DNA of 32,222 nucleotides from Halomonas sp. Its GTDB lineage: Bacteria > Pseudomonadota > Gammaproteobacteria > Pseudomonadales > Halomonadaceae. Of this stretch, positions 21,501-31,000 are shown one piece after another. Made by a program: the position numbers and the translations under genes. The DNA lies in assembly GCA_003553625.1 (NCBI GenBank), contig PWEV01000023.1, forward strand, positions 1 through 32,222, given 5' to 3'. How positions within the stretch are numbered: position 1 is the first letter of the stretch; each line of letters begins with the position of its first letter. Below the pieces are notes generated by a model. It worked only from the letters and a program-made list of their open reading frames with translations, was not told the origin of the DNA and did not search any database.

Positions 21501-22230
21501 GACTCGCCTGTCCGAGAAGGAGGGTCGCGGTGTGTCGCGGGGGGAACCCGGCGGCGGTCTGGCGGTCGCACTCTGGGCGACCCTTAGACGGGACCTGACG
21601 CTGCTGATGCGTCGGCGCGGTGAGGTGTTGAATCCGCTGGTGTTTTTTGCGCTCGTGATCACCCTGTTTCCGATCGGTATCTCGCCGGACCCGCAGCTGC
21701 TCGCCACCATTGCGCCGGGTCTGCTGTGGGTGGCAGCTCTGCTGGCGGCGCTGCTTTCCCTGGACAGCCTGTTTCGCGGGGATTATGACGACGGTTCCCT
21801 GGAGCAGCTCATGCTGACTCCGCAGCCGCTGCCCATGCTGGCGATGGCCAAGGTGGCGGTTCACTGGCTGATGACCGGCCTGCCCCTGGCGCTGATGGCA
21901 CCGATCCTGGGTATCATGCTGTCGCTGCCCGCCGGCAGCTATCTGGTGCTGGCGCTGTCGCTGGCGCTGGGCACGGCCAGCCTGAGCCTGATCGGTGCCA
22001 TCGGCGCGGCGCTGACCGTGGGGCTCTCCCGGGGGGGCGTACTGCTGTCTCTGCTGGTGCTGCCGCTCTACATTCCGGTGCTGATCTTCGGTGCCGGTTC
22101 GGTACAGGCGGCCATCGTCGGCGACGGGGTGGCGGCTCACCTGGCGATCCTCGGGGCCCTGCTGGCGCTGTCGCTGATGTTGGCGCCCTGGGCCATTGCG
22201 GCATCGCTGCGTATCAGTATTAACGGTTGA
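21487..22230 (+). CDS. ccmB: heme exporter membrane protein CcmB
   Basis: CcmB is the membrane subunit pairing with the CcmA ATPase. The 247 residues include six hydrophobic segments after a 30-residue N-terminal tail, and the family sequences RRRGEVLNPLVFFALVITLFPIG and LFRGDYDDGSLEQLMLTPQPL. E. coli CcmB has 220 residues. Two starts are credible: the ATG at 21487 with AGGAGGG seven bases ahead, overlapping ccmA, and a GTG at 21532 with AAGGAGGG six bases ahead, giving 232 residues, nearer family length. The first is reported because overlap is the rule in this operon. ccmC begins 13 bases after the stop. Confidence 0.94.
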   Translation: MAVSETRLSEKEGRGVSRGEPGGGLAVALWATLRRDLTLLMRRRGEVLNPLVFFALVITLFPIGISPDPQLLATIAPGLLWVAALLAALLSLDSLFRGDYDDGSLEQLMLTPQPLPMLAMAKVAVHWLMTGLPLALMAPILGIMLSLPAGSYLVLALSLALGTASLSLIGAIGAALTVGLSRGGVLLSLLVLPLYIPVLIFGAGSVQAAIVGDGVAAHLAILGALLALSLMLAPWAIAASLRISING

Positions 22231-22243
22231 GAGGTAGAGAGGC

Positions 22244-22984
22244 ATGTGGGCCTTTATTAACAAGCTGCGTTCCCCCAAGTGGTTCTACGCCATCAGCGCC
22301 AAACTGCAGCCGTTCTTCTGGGTCGCTGCAGCCGGGTTGATCCTGACCGGCACCGTCTGGGGCCTGGCCTTTGCGCCGGCCGACTATCAGCAGGGCAACA
22401 GCTTTCGCATTATCTATGTCCACGTGCCAGCGGCCTTCCTGGCCCAGTCCATCTTCGTTTCCATGGCGGTGGCCGGGCTGGTCTACATGGTCTGGAAGAT
22501 CAAGATCGCCGATATGGCCGCGGCGATGATGGCCCCGCTGGGGGCGGCCATGACCTTCGTGTCGCTGTTCTCCGGTGCGGTGTGGGGCGTGCCCACCTGG
22601 GGCACCTGGTGGATGTGGGATGCGCGACTCACCTCGATGCTGATCCTGCTGTTTCTCTACCTGGGGGTGATTGCCCTGCGAGGCGCCTTCACGAGCCGCG
22701 ACAGCGCCTCCCGGGCCGCCTCGGTGCTGGCCATGGTGGGGGTCATCAACATTCCGATCATCAAGTACTCGGTGGACTGGTGGTACACCCTGCATCAGCC
22801 GGCCACCTTCACCATTACCGGGCGCGCTGCCATGCCCATGGAGATGTGGGCGCCGCTGCTGATCATGGTGCTTGGCTTCTACAGCTTTTTCATTGCCCTG
22901 ACCCTGATGCGCACCCGCAGCGAGATCCTGCGCCGAGAGTCCAACAAGCGCTGGGTCCGCGATCTGGCCGGGGAGATGCGCTGA
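22244..22984 (+). CDS. ccmC: heme handling protein CcmC
   Basis: CcmC loads heme onto CcmE. The 246-residue protein has six transmembrane segments and the tryptophan-rich WWD motif [17 protein letters not shown] on the periplasmic side, flanked by the conserved histidines in YVHVPAAF and [14 protein letters not shown] that ligate heme. It begins [18 protein letters not shown], as in pseudomonad CcmC. GAGAGG precedes the ATG. Its stop overlaps the ccmD start by one base (TGATG), so translation is coupled. Confidence 0.97.
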   Translation: MWAFINKLRSPKWFYAISAKLQPFFWVAAAGLILTGTVWGLAFAPADYQQGNSFRIIYVHVPAAFLAQSIFVSMAVAGLVYMVWKIKIADMAAAMMAPLGAAMTFVSLFSGAVWGVPTWGTWWMWDARLTSMLILLFLYLGVIALRGAFTSRDSASRAASVLAMVGVINIPIIKYSVDWWYTLHQPATFTITGRAAMPMEMWAPLLIMVLGFYSFFIALTLMRTRSEILRRESNKRWVRDLAGEMR

Positions 22985-23223
22985 TGGCTTTTGCATCTTT
23001 CAACGAATTTATCGCCATGGGGGGGCATGCCCCCTACGTCTGGGCCGCCTGGGGGGTGACTGCCGCGCTGTTGGTGGCGGTTGTCCTGCACGCTCGGGCC
23101 GAGCGTCGCCTGCTGCTGCGTAACCTGCAGCGTCGGGCACGACGCGAGGATCGTCAGGGCGTCAATCCGGGCGGCATGGCTGGAGTTTCACATCAAACGG
23201 GTGGTGATCGTCATGACACTTAG
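22984..23223 (+). CDS. ccmD: heme exporter protein CcmD
   Basis: CcmD is a small single-pass membrane protein of the CcmABCD complex, needed for release of holo-CcmE. The 79-residue protein begins [24 protein letters not shown], the standard family start, and has one transmembrane helix (about 18-38). A basic cytoplasmic segment rich in Arg follows (LLLRNLQRRARRED). The last 20 residues look unconstrained and overlap the ccmE start by 11 bases. The start shares a base with the ccmC stop. Confidence 0.92.
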   Translation: MAFASFNEFIAMGGHAPYVWAAWGVTAALLVAVVLHARAERRLLLRNLQRRARREDRQGVNPGGMAGVSHQTGGDRHDT

Positions 23224-23758
23224 TCTGACACCGAAGCGCAAGCAGAAACTGTACGTGCTCCTGGGGCTGGTCGCCCTGGCAGCCATTGCCGTGGGACTGA
23301 CCCTTTATGCCCTGCGTGCCAACATCAACCTTTTCTTCAGTCCGGTGCAGATCGCCGCGGGCGAAGCGCCGTTCGAACGCCAGATTCGAGCCGGCGGCAT
23401 GGTCAGAGAGGGCACGGTGGTGCGCAACCCCGACAGCCTGGACGTGGAGTTCACCGTGACGGACTACGTCGACGACGTGCGGGTTCACTACAGCGGCATC
23501 CTGCCCGATCTGTTCCGCGAAGGGCAGGGCGTGGTGGTGGTCGGCCAGTTGCATCAGGGCGGCCATATCATGGCCGACCAGGTGCTGGCCCGCCACGACG
23601 AGAACTACATGCCACCGGAGGTGGCCCAGGCCCTGGAAGAGGCCGGCTACAAGCCCGAGGACTTCCAGCAGAAGGCCGCCGATGTCGCCAAGCGGCTGGA
23701 AGCCGAGAAAGCTGCCGGTAATAGAAACGGCGACGGCGCCACCAGCAGTTCGTACTGA
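23213..23758 (+). CDS. ccmE: heme chaperone CcmE
   Basis: CcmE binds heme covalently in the periplasm and hands it to CcmF/CcmH. The ATG at 23213 gives MTLSLTPKRKQKLYVLLGLV and 181 residues. It has one N-terminal membrane anchor (about 13-35), a beta-barrel OB-fold domain and the heme-attachment site His128 with Tyr132 in LARHDENYMPPEV. A flexible polar C-terminus follows. The open frame extends far upstream in ccmD, but this start matches the family. It overlaps ccmD by 11 bases. Confidence 0.97.
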   Translation: MTLSLTPKRKQKLYVLLGLVALAAIAVGLTLYALRANINLFFSPVQIAAGEAPFERQIRAGGMVREGTVVRNPDSLDVEFTVTDYVDDVRVHYSGILPDLFREGQGVVVVGQLHQGGHIMADQVLARHDENYMPPEVAQALEEAGYKPEDFQQKAADVAKRLEAEKAAGNRNGDGATSSSY

Positions 23759-23770
23759 CCAGGAGTGCCC

Positions 23771-25789
23771 ATGCTGACCAAGATGATTCCCGAGATCGGC
23801 CACTATGCCCTGGTCATCGCCCTGCTGCTGGCGGCGGTCCAGTCGGTGATGCCCCTGGCCGGTGCGGCGACCCGTCGCCCGCTATGGATGGCCTACGCCC
23901 GGCCCATGGCGACCGGGCAGTTCCTGTTCGTGGCCATTGCCTATGCCTGCCTGACCGCCAGCTACATGCTGGACGACTTCAGCGTGGCCAACGTCGCCAA
24001 TAACTCCAACTCCATGCTGCCCTGGTACTACAAGTTCAGCGCGGTATGGGGCAACCATGAAGGCTCTGTCCTGCTATGGAGTCTGATGCTGGCCGGCTGG
24101 GGCTACTTCGCGGCGAGTTTCTCCCGAGAGCTGCCCCGTGACATGGTCGCCCGAGTGCTGGGCGTGATGGGCCTGGTCTGCGTGGGCTTCCTGCTGTTCA
24201 TTCTGGTGACCTCCAATCCCTTCGAGCGCCTGCTGCCACACATGCCGGCGGATGGTGCGGATCTCAACCCGCTGCTTCAGGACATCGGTCTGATCCTGCA
24301 TCCGCCGATGCTCTACATGGGCTACGTGGGCTTCTCGGTGGTCTTCGCCTTCGCCATCGCCGCCCTGCTGGGCGGTCGCCTGGATGCGGCCTGGGCGCGC
24401 TGGGCGCGGCCCTGGACCAACCTTGCCTGGGCCTGCCTCACCGTGGGCATCGCCCTGGGCAGCTGGTGGGCCTACTACGAGCTGGGCTGGGGCGGCTGGT
24501 GGTTCTGGGATCCGGTGGAAAATGCCTCCCTGTTGCCCTGGCTGACCGGTACGGCGCTGATGCACTCCCTGGCCGTCACCGAGAAGCGCGGCGCCTTCAA
24601 GAGCTGGACCCTGCTGCTGGCGATCACCACCTTCTCGCTGTCGCTGCTGGGCACCTTCCTGGTGCGCTCCGGTGTGCTCACTTCGGTACACGCCTTCGCC
24701 AACGATCCGTCCCGCGGCTTCTTCATCCTGATGCTGTTGGGCATCACCGTGGGCCTGTCGCTGCTGATCTTCGCCCTGCGGGCGCCGCGGGTCAGCCACA
24801 CCGTGGGCTTCAGCTGGCTCTCCCGTGACGCTCTGCTGCTGATCAACAACCTCATGCTGGTGATCATGACGGTCACCGTGCTGCTGGGCACCGTCTACCC
24901 GCTGCTGCTGGATGCCCTGGACCTCGGCAAGATCAGCGTGGGGCCTCCCTACTTCAACGCGCTGTTCGTGCCGCTGACGCTGATCATGTCCGTGTTCATG
25001 GGCCTCGGCCCGATCTCCCGCTGGAAAGAGACCGCCCCTAGCCTGCTGGTCAGGAGGCTTTGGCTGGCCGCCGTCGTGGCCGTGGTGCTGGGTGCGGCGC
25101 TGCCGCTGATCTTCGCCGAGCGCTGGAGCGCGCCGGTGGCTGTCGGCCTGATCGCCGCGCTGTGGATCGTGCTGCCGATGCTGCGCGACCTCTACGACAA
25201 GGTCCGCCGCGCCAGCACTATCGGCGCGGGCCTCAAGAAGCTCTCGCTGGCCTATTGGGGGATGCAGCTTGGGCACCTCGGGGTGGCGGTGACCATCGTC
25301 GGCGTGGCGGTCGTCTCCAACTACAACATCGAGCGCAACGTGCGCATGGGGCCGGGCGACAGCGTCCAGGTCGCCGGCTACACCTTCACCATGATCGAGC
25401 TGACCGATCGACGTGGTGCCAACTTCCTGGCCGACCGCGCGGTGATCGAAGTGCAGCGTGGCGACAGCAATCGGCGCTTCACCATGAACCCCGAGAAGCG
25501 TCTCTACCTGGCCACCGGCATGCCGATGACCCAGGTGGCGCTGCGGCCGGGCTTCTTCCGTGACCTCTACGTGGCCATGGGCGAGGACCTGGGCGACGGT
25601 AGCTGGGCCATGCGGGTACAGTACAAGCCCTTCGTGCGCTGGCTGTGGCTCGGCGCCCTGCTGATGTCCATCGGCGGCGTACTGGCCGTGGCCGACAAGC
25701 GCTACCGCCGCATGGCCACCGCGCCGGATCCCGAGGAGGCCGCGCTCAAACCCGCCGGCGGTGATCGTGGCAAGGAGGCAACGGCATGA
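23771..25789 (+). CDS. ccmF: cytochrome c heme lyase subunit CcmF
   Basis: CcmF is the large membrane subunit of the heme ligation complex with CcmH and CcmI. The 672-residue protein has about 15 hydrophobic segments and the WWD motif LGWGGWWFWDPVENASLLPWL. Other family stretches are NSNSMLPWYYKFSAVWGNHEGSVLLW, HPPMLYMGYVGFSVVFAFA and VLTSVHAFANDPSRGFFIL, each with the conserved heme-related histidine. I chose the ATG at 23771 with AGGAG five bases upstream; a GTG at 23765 and an ATG at 23786 (MIPEIGHYAL, like E. coli) are also possible. The stop overlaps ccmG as ATGA. Confidence 0.97.
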   Translation: MLTKMIPEIGHYALVIALLLAAVQSVMPLAGAATRRPLWMAYARPMATGQFLFVAIAYACLTASYMLDDFSVANVANNSNSMLPWYYKFSAVWGNHEGSVLLWSLMLAGWGYFAASFSRELPRDMVARVLGVMGLVCVGFLLFILVTSNPFERLLPHMPADGADLNPLLQDIGLILHPPMLYMGYVGFSVVFAFAIAALLGGRLDAAWARWARPWTNLAWACLTVGIALGSWWAYYELGWGGWWFWDPVENASLLPWLTGTALMHSLAVTEKRGAFKSWTLLLAITTFSLSLLGTFLVRSGVLTSVHAFANDPSRGFFILMLLGITVGLSLLIFALRAPRVSHTVGFSWLSRDALLLINNLMLVIMTVTVLLGTVYPLLLDALDLGKISVGPPYFNALFVPLTLIMSVFMGLGPISRWKETAPSLLVRRLWLAAVVAVVLGAALPLIFAERWSAPVAVGLIAALWIVLPMLRDLYDKVRRASTIGAGLKKLSLAYWGMQLGHLGVAVTIVGVAVVSNYNIERNVRMGPGDSVQVAGYTFTMIELTDRRGANFLADRAVIEVQRGDSNRRFTMNPEKRLYLATGMPMTQVALRPGFFRDLYVAMGEDLGDGSWAMRVQYKPFVRWLWLGALLMSIGGVLAVADKRYRRMATAPDPEEAALKPAGGDRGKEATA

Positions 25790-26319
25790 AGCGTCGCCTA
25801 CTGCTGCTGCTGCCGCTGATCGGCTTTCTGGCGCTGTCGCTGTTCCTCTATCAGGGATTGTCGCTCAATCCCTTCCACCGGGAGTCGGCGCTGATGGCGC
25901 GGGACTTCCCAGCGTTCGATCTCGCCACTCTGGAGAGCCCCGAACGCCGGGTCGACCGCTCGCTCTTCACCAACGGCGAACTGACCCTGGTCAACGTCTG
26001 GGGCGAGTGGTGCCCGGAGTGCAAACGCGAGATGCCGCAGCTGCTCGACCTGGCCCATCGCCACGATGTCCGCATGGTGGGCATCAGCTGGAAGGACACC
26101 CGGGAGAAGGGGCTCGGCTTCCTGGAGGAGTTCGGCAACCCCTTCGAAGTCAATATCTTCGACCCGGACAACGAGTTGGGCTTCGAGCTCGGGGTGTTCG
26201 GCGCTCCCGAGACCTTCCTGGTGGACGGTGGCGGCGTGATTCGCTATCACCACGTGGGTTACATCTCGCCTGGCGAGGTACGCGAAAAGATCCTGCCGGA
26301 GGTGCAAAAATGGCGTTGA
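25786..26319 (+). CDS. ccmG: thiol:disulfide interchange protein CcmG (DsbE)
   Basis: CcmG is a membrane-anchored periplasmic thioredoxin that reduces the apocytochrome c CXXCH cysteines, or CcmH. The 177-residue protein has an N-terminal anchor (about 5-22). The thioredoxin fold has Cys76-Pro-Glu-Cys79 in NVWGEWCPECKREMPQL. The cis-proline region GVFGAPETFLVDGGGVIRYHHVG is typical of DsbE. The active site CPEC differs from the more common CPTC and may shift the redox potential; this is inference. It overlaps ccmF by four bases and ccmH by ten. Confidence 0.96.
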   Translation: MKRRLLLLLPLIGFLALSLFLYQGLSLNPFHRESALMARDFPAFDLATLESPERRVDRSLFTNGELTLVNVWGEWCPECKREMPQLLDLAHRHDVRMVGISWKDTREKGLGFLEEFGNPFEVNIFDPDNELGFELGVFGAPETFLVDGGGVIRYHHVGYISPGEVREKILPEVQKWR

Positions 26320-26786
26320 TTCGACTTCTTCTGCCCGTTCTCCTGCTGTCGCTGCTGGCCGTCGGCACTGTTCATGCGGGTGCCGTCGAGGTGCGCGAGT
26401 TCGACGACCCCGTCATGGAGCAGCGCTACCGCAGCCTGACCGCTTCGATGCGCTGCCCCACCTGCGAGAACCAGGCGATAAACGATTCCGATGCGCCGGT
26501 CTCGGGTGACATGCGAGACCGCATTTACCTGCTGCTCCAGGAAGGTGTCTCCGACATCGAGATCCGTGATCACATGGTGCAGCGATTCGGCGATTACGTG
26601 CTCTACAACCCGCGGCTGGAGGGGCGCACCTTCCTGCTTTGGGGGCTGCCTGCCGGCCTGGTAGTGCTCGCCGCCATTCTGGTGGTGCTGATCGTGAGGT
26701 CCCGCCGGAATGCCTCCGCCGCGGCACTCTCCGCCGAAGAGCGCAGCCGCCTGCAAGCCCTGATCAACCGCGAGAGAACCGAATGA
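26310..26786 (+). CDS. ccmH: cytochrome c-type biogenesis protein CcmH (thiol oxidoreductase domain)
   Basis: CcmH is a membrane-anchored periplasmic protein of the heme lyase complex that handles apocytochrome thiols. The ATG at 26310, with GGAGGT ahead, gives 158 residues: a signal peptide ending VHA (residue 23), the helical redox domain with Cys49 and Cys52 in SMRCPTCENQAINDSDA, and a C-terminal transmembrane helix (LLWGLPAGLVVLAAILVVLIV). The usual motif is LRCPXC; here Met replaces Leu. The C-terminal TPR half of E. coli CcmH is absent and encoded separately as ccmI, as in pseudomonads and rhizobia. Confidence 0.96.
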   Translation: MALIRLLLPVLLLSLLAVGTVHAGAVEVREFDDPVMEQRYRSLTASMRCPTCENQAINDSDAPVSGDMRDRIYLLLQEGVSDIEIRDHMVQRFGDYVLYNPRLEGRTFLLWGLPAGLVVLAAILVVLIVRSRRNASAAALSAEERSRLQALINRERTE

Positions 26787-28030
26787 CCCTGTTATGGATT
26801 GCCTTCGCCGTCCTGCTGCTGCCGGCACTCTGGCTGCTCTTTGCTCCGCTGCGGAGGGCGCGTGCCGTGCATGATGCTCAGCGCGACCATGAGGCCAACG
26901 ACCTTACCGCCGAGCAGAACGTCGCCATCTTCCAGCGCCGCCTGGCATCCCTGGAGGCCGCCCTGGCACGTGGCGATGTCGATCAGGCCCGCTTCGAGGA
27001 GAGTCGTCTGGAACTCGAGCGAGGCCTGCTCGAAGATACCGCGAGCATCAAGCGCGCGCCCCTGAAGTCGTCCGCGTCCGGACGTCTGGCGGTGCCGCTG
27101 GTGATGGTGCTGGTGGTGGTGGCCAGCGTGGTGTGGTATCAGCGCGAGGGGGCCGAGGGCGACCTCACCCTGCTGGCGCTGCAGCAGGAGGTACAGAACC
27201 ATCCGGAAGGCTCCATCGAGATGCTGATCGAGCGTCTGGAGGAGCAGGCCGTGCGTCAGCCCGGCAATCCCAACGTCTGGTCCACGCTGTTCCCGCTCTA
27301 CCGCGACATTGGTCAGGGGCGCGAGGCGATCCACGCCCTCGAGCGACTGATCGAGATTGAAGGCCGGCATCCCTCGCTGGTCGGCCAACTGGCCCAGATC
27401 GAGTTCTTCGTGGCCGACCGCCAGCTGACCTCGCGGGTTCAGGCGCTGGTCGACGAGACCCTGGAAATGGACTCCAGCCAGCCCACGGTGCTCGGCGTGC
27501 TGGGCATCGAGGCCTTCGATCGCAGCGCCTACGAGATGGCTATCGATTACTGGCGCCGCGCCATCGCCGGCATGAGCGATCCGAGCTCCGGTGAAGCGCT
27601 GCGCGAAGGCATCCTCATCGCCCAGGAACGCCTGGGGATGACCCCGGACGACGAGCCGGTGATGGGCGATGTCCAGGGGGCCGGCATTCGCGTGCGGGTG
27701 AGCCTGGATGAGTCCCTCGAGGGACGCCTTGGCGAGCAGGCCACCGTGTTCGTGGTGGCCCGCGACCTGGAGGGTGAACTGCCGCCCCTGGCAGTGACCC
27801 GCTTTGGCGTCGGTGAACTGCCCGTGGAGGTGGTGCTCGATGAACGCAATGCCATGTCGCCGGAGGCGAGTCTGGCCCAGGTGCGCGAGGTGCGCCTGAT
27901 GGTGCGGGTCTCGGCCAGCGGCGATGCCACCCCCCAGGCCGGTGACCTGTTCGGTGACCGGGAAGGGGTGCCGGTGGGCGCCACTGACGAAGAGCCTGTC
28001 GAGGTGGTGATCGATCGTGTCTTCGAATAG
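26783..28030 (+). CDS. ccmI: cytochrome c-type biogenesis protein CcmI (CycH)
   Basis: CcmI is the apocytochrome c chaperone of the heme lyase complex. The ATG at 26783, overlapping the ccmH stop as ATGA, gives 415 residues. Two transmembrane helices (about 1-20 and 97-115) flank a cytoplasmic loop with the ANDLTAEQNVAIFQRRLASLE stretch typical of the family. A periplasmic TPR region (about 130-270) follows, with PNVWSTLFPLYRDIGQGREAI and SQPTVLGVLGIEAF. The C-terminal domain (about 290-415) has RVRVSLDESLEGRL and VEVVLDERNAMSPEASL. It ends the ccm operon; smc starts 19 bases later. Confidence 0.93.
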   Translation: MTLLWIAFAVLLLPALWLLFAPLRRARAVHDAQRDHEANDLTAEQNVAIFQRRLASLEAALARGDVDQARFEESRLELERGLLEDTASIKRAPLKSSASGRLAVPLVMVLVVVASVVWYQREGAEGDLTLLALQQEVQNHPEGSIEMLIERLEEQAVRQPGNPNVWSTLFPLYRDIGQGREAIHALERLIEIEGRHPSLVGQLAQIEFFVADRQLTSRVQALVDETLEMDSSQPTVLGVLGIEAFDRSAYEMAIDYWRRAIAGMSDPSSGEALREGILIAQERLGMTPDDEPVMGDVQGAGIRVRVSLDESLEGRLGEQATVFVVARDLEGELPPLAVTRFGVGELPVEVVLDERNAMSPEASLAQVREVRLMVRVSASGDATPQAGDLFGDREGVPVGATDEEPVEVVIDRVFE

Positions 28031-28049
28031 CACCGGCGGGTAGGCGCCG

Positions 28050-31000
28050 ATGCGTCTCAAGTCGATACGCCTGGTAGGCTTCAAGTCCTTCGTCGACCCG
28101 GTCACCGTGCCCTTCGATGGCAACATGACCGCCATCGTCGGCCCCAACGGCTGCGGCAAGTCCAACATCATCGACGCGGTGCGCTGGGTCATGGGCGAGT
28201 CGTCGGCCAAGACCCTGCGCGGCGAGTCGATGACCGACGTCATCTTCAACGGCTCCACCGGTCGCAAGCCGGTGGGGCAGGCCGCCATCGAGCTGCTGTT
28301 CGACAACCGCGACGGCACCATGGGTGGCGTCTACGCCCAGTACGCCGAGATCGCCGTCAAGCGGGTGGTCACCCGCGACGCCCAATCCTCCTACTTCTTC
28401 AACGGTCAGAAGTGTCGCCGCCGCGACATCGGCGACCTCTTTCTCGGCACCGGCCTCGGTCCGCGCTCCTACGCCATCATCGGCCAGGGCATGATCTCGC
28501 GGCTGATCGAGGCGCGCCCCGAGGAGCTGCGTGCCACCCTGGAGGAAGCCGCCGGTATCTCCAAGTACAAGGAGCGCCGCCGCGAGACCGAGAGCCGCAT
28601 GCGGCGAACCCGGGAAAACCTTGACCGCCTGGAGGATATCCGCGAGGAACTCGACAAACAGCTCGAGCGCCTCAGGCGCCAGGCCGAGGCGGCGCGCCGT
28701 TACCAGGCCCTCAAGAGCGAGGAGCACCGGCTCAAGGGTGAGTTGGCGCTGCTGCGTGCCCGTGCCCTGCGCGCCAGGCAAGGCGAAGAGGAGAGCCGCG
28801 TCGGCGAGCTCGAGACCGCCGTGGAGCGGGAGGTGCTGGGTTTGCGGCAGTGCGAGACCCGCCTCGAGGAGGCCCGGGCCGACCACGGCCGGCTGGCCTC
28901 CGAGCTCGACGTCGAGCAGTCACGCTTCTTCGAGACCACCACCGCCATTGCCCGCCTGGAGCAGGATCTCGAACATGCCCGCGCTCGCGATGCCCAGTTG
29001 GCCCGCGACCTCGAGGCCGCTCACCGCGATCTGCAGGAGCTCTCTCGCCTGGGCGAAGACGACGGTGAGCGTTTGGCGCGCCTGGACGAGCGCCTTGAGA
29101 CCCTCTCGCCCGAGCGCGATGAACTGGCCGAGCAGTTGGAGGAACTGGAGGCGGCGCTCGAGGAAGCCGAGCCCGAGGTGGAGGAGGCCGATGCCGCCTG
29201 GGAGGCCTTCAGTGAGCAGTGGCGCGAGGCGAGTCGCGAGGCCGAGCGCGGCCAGGATCGCCTGCGCGAGCAGGAGTCACGTCTGGAGCGCCTCGGCGCC
29301 GACGAGCAGCGCCGTCGCCAGCAGCAGGCGGAGCTGCCCGACATCGCGGCGCTGGCCGAGCAGCGTGCCGAGTTCGCCGAGCAGCTGGCCGAGCTGGAGC
29401 TCAGGCGCGAGGCCCTGGAGGCACGCCGCGATGGGCTACAGCAGGCCCGCGATGCGTCGCGGGAGGCGGCCCGCGAGAGCGAGGCCGCCCGCGAGGCCGA
29501 GCGTCAGCGGCGCAGTGAACTGCAGGGGGAGCTCGCCTCCCTGGAGGCGCTGATCCAGGCCGGGCTGGCCGATCACGACGAGGCGCTGGATGCCCACGTG
29601 GCCGGGCTGGGCCTCGCCGGGGCCCCGCGCCTCGGCGAGTGCCTCTCGGTCGATGCCGGCTGGGAGACCGCGGTGTCCTGGGTGCTGGCGCCCTGGCTGC
29701 GTGCCAGGCTGGTCTCCCTGGACCCTGCCGCCCTGGCGGTGCCTCCGGCGGAGCTGGGACTGGTGGAGACGTGCGAGATCGAGGCGCCCGCCGGCACCCT
29801 GGCGAGCCGCGTCCGGGGAGCGGGAGCCGCGGCCCGCTGGCTGGCGGGCATCCGCTGCGTCGCGAGTCGCGAGGCCGCCTGGGCCGAGCGCGACACCCTC
29901 GCCCCCGGCGAGAGCCTGATCACGCCGGATGGCCTCTGGCTGGGGGCTGGCTGGATGCGCCATCGCGGCCTGGGCGATGGCCCCGATGCCCTGCTGGTCA
30001 GTCGCCGCCGCCAGGCCGAGGCCGAGGCCGCCTGCGCGGAAGTGGAGTCGCGACTGGCCGAGCAGGAGCAGCGGCTGGCCGAGCAGCTGGAACGTGCCGA
30101 ACAGGCCGAGCGGGAGCTGGAGGCGTGCCGCCTCGAGGAGCGCGACCTGGACCAGCGCCGCCAGCAGTTGGCGGTTCAGCAGAGCGGGCTGGCCAGCCGC
30201 CTGGAGCACCTTGAGGAGCGGGCCGCCGAGCTGGCCGAGGAGCTGGCCGGTCTCGGCGAGGCGCGAGAAGAGGCCCGGCTGGGGATCGAAGAGGCCCGCG
30301 ACCTCTGGCAGCAGGCCATGGCGAGGCTGGAGGAGGACGCCGATCGCCGTGAACGCCTCGAGCGCAAGCGCCAGGGCGCCCGCGAGCGGCTCGCCTCCCT
30401 GCGTGCCCGCCAGCGTCCCCAGGCCGAGCAGCTGCAGCGACTGGCGCTGGAGCAGGAGCGCCTGGCCGCCGAACGCACCGGCCTGGCGGAGCAGCAGGGC
30501 CGCGCCGGCGAGTCCCGTGAGCGTCTCCAGGGACGGCTAGAGGAGCTCGAGGAGGAGCGTGAGCTGCTGCGTGAGCCCGAGGAAGAGCGCCGCGAGCGCC
30601 TCGACGAGCTGCTCGACCGTCGTGAGCGGGAGGAGCGCGCTCTCAACGCGGTGCGCGCCCGTTCCGCCGAACTGGTGGAGCGGCTGCGTGAGGACGAGCA
30701 GTCGCGCCAGGGTCACGAGCGCAGCCTCGAGGGCATCCGCGAACGCCTCCAGGAGGCGCGGATGCAGGTTCAGGCGCTGCACCTCAAGGCCGAGACCCAG
30801 GATGAGCAGCTTCGCGAGCTGGGGCTCGAGGAGCGCCTGCTGGCCGAGCGGCTCGACCCCAACGCCACCGAGTCCGCCTGGCAGACCCGCCAGGAAGAGC
30901 TCGGCGAGCGCATCCGCCGGCTCGGGGCCATCAACCTGGCGGCCATAGAGGAGTACGACCAGCAGGCGGAGCGCCGCGACTATCTTCAGGCCCAGCACGC

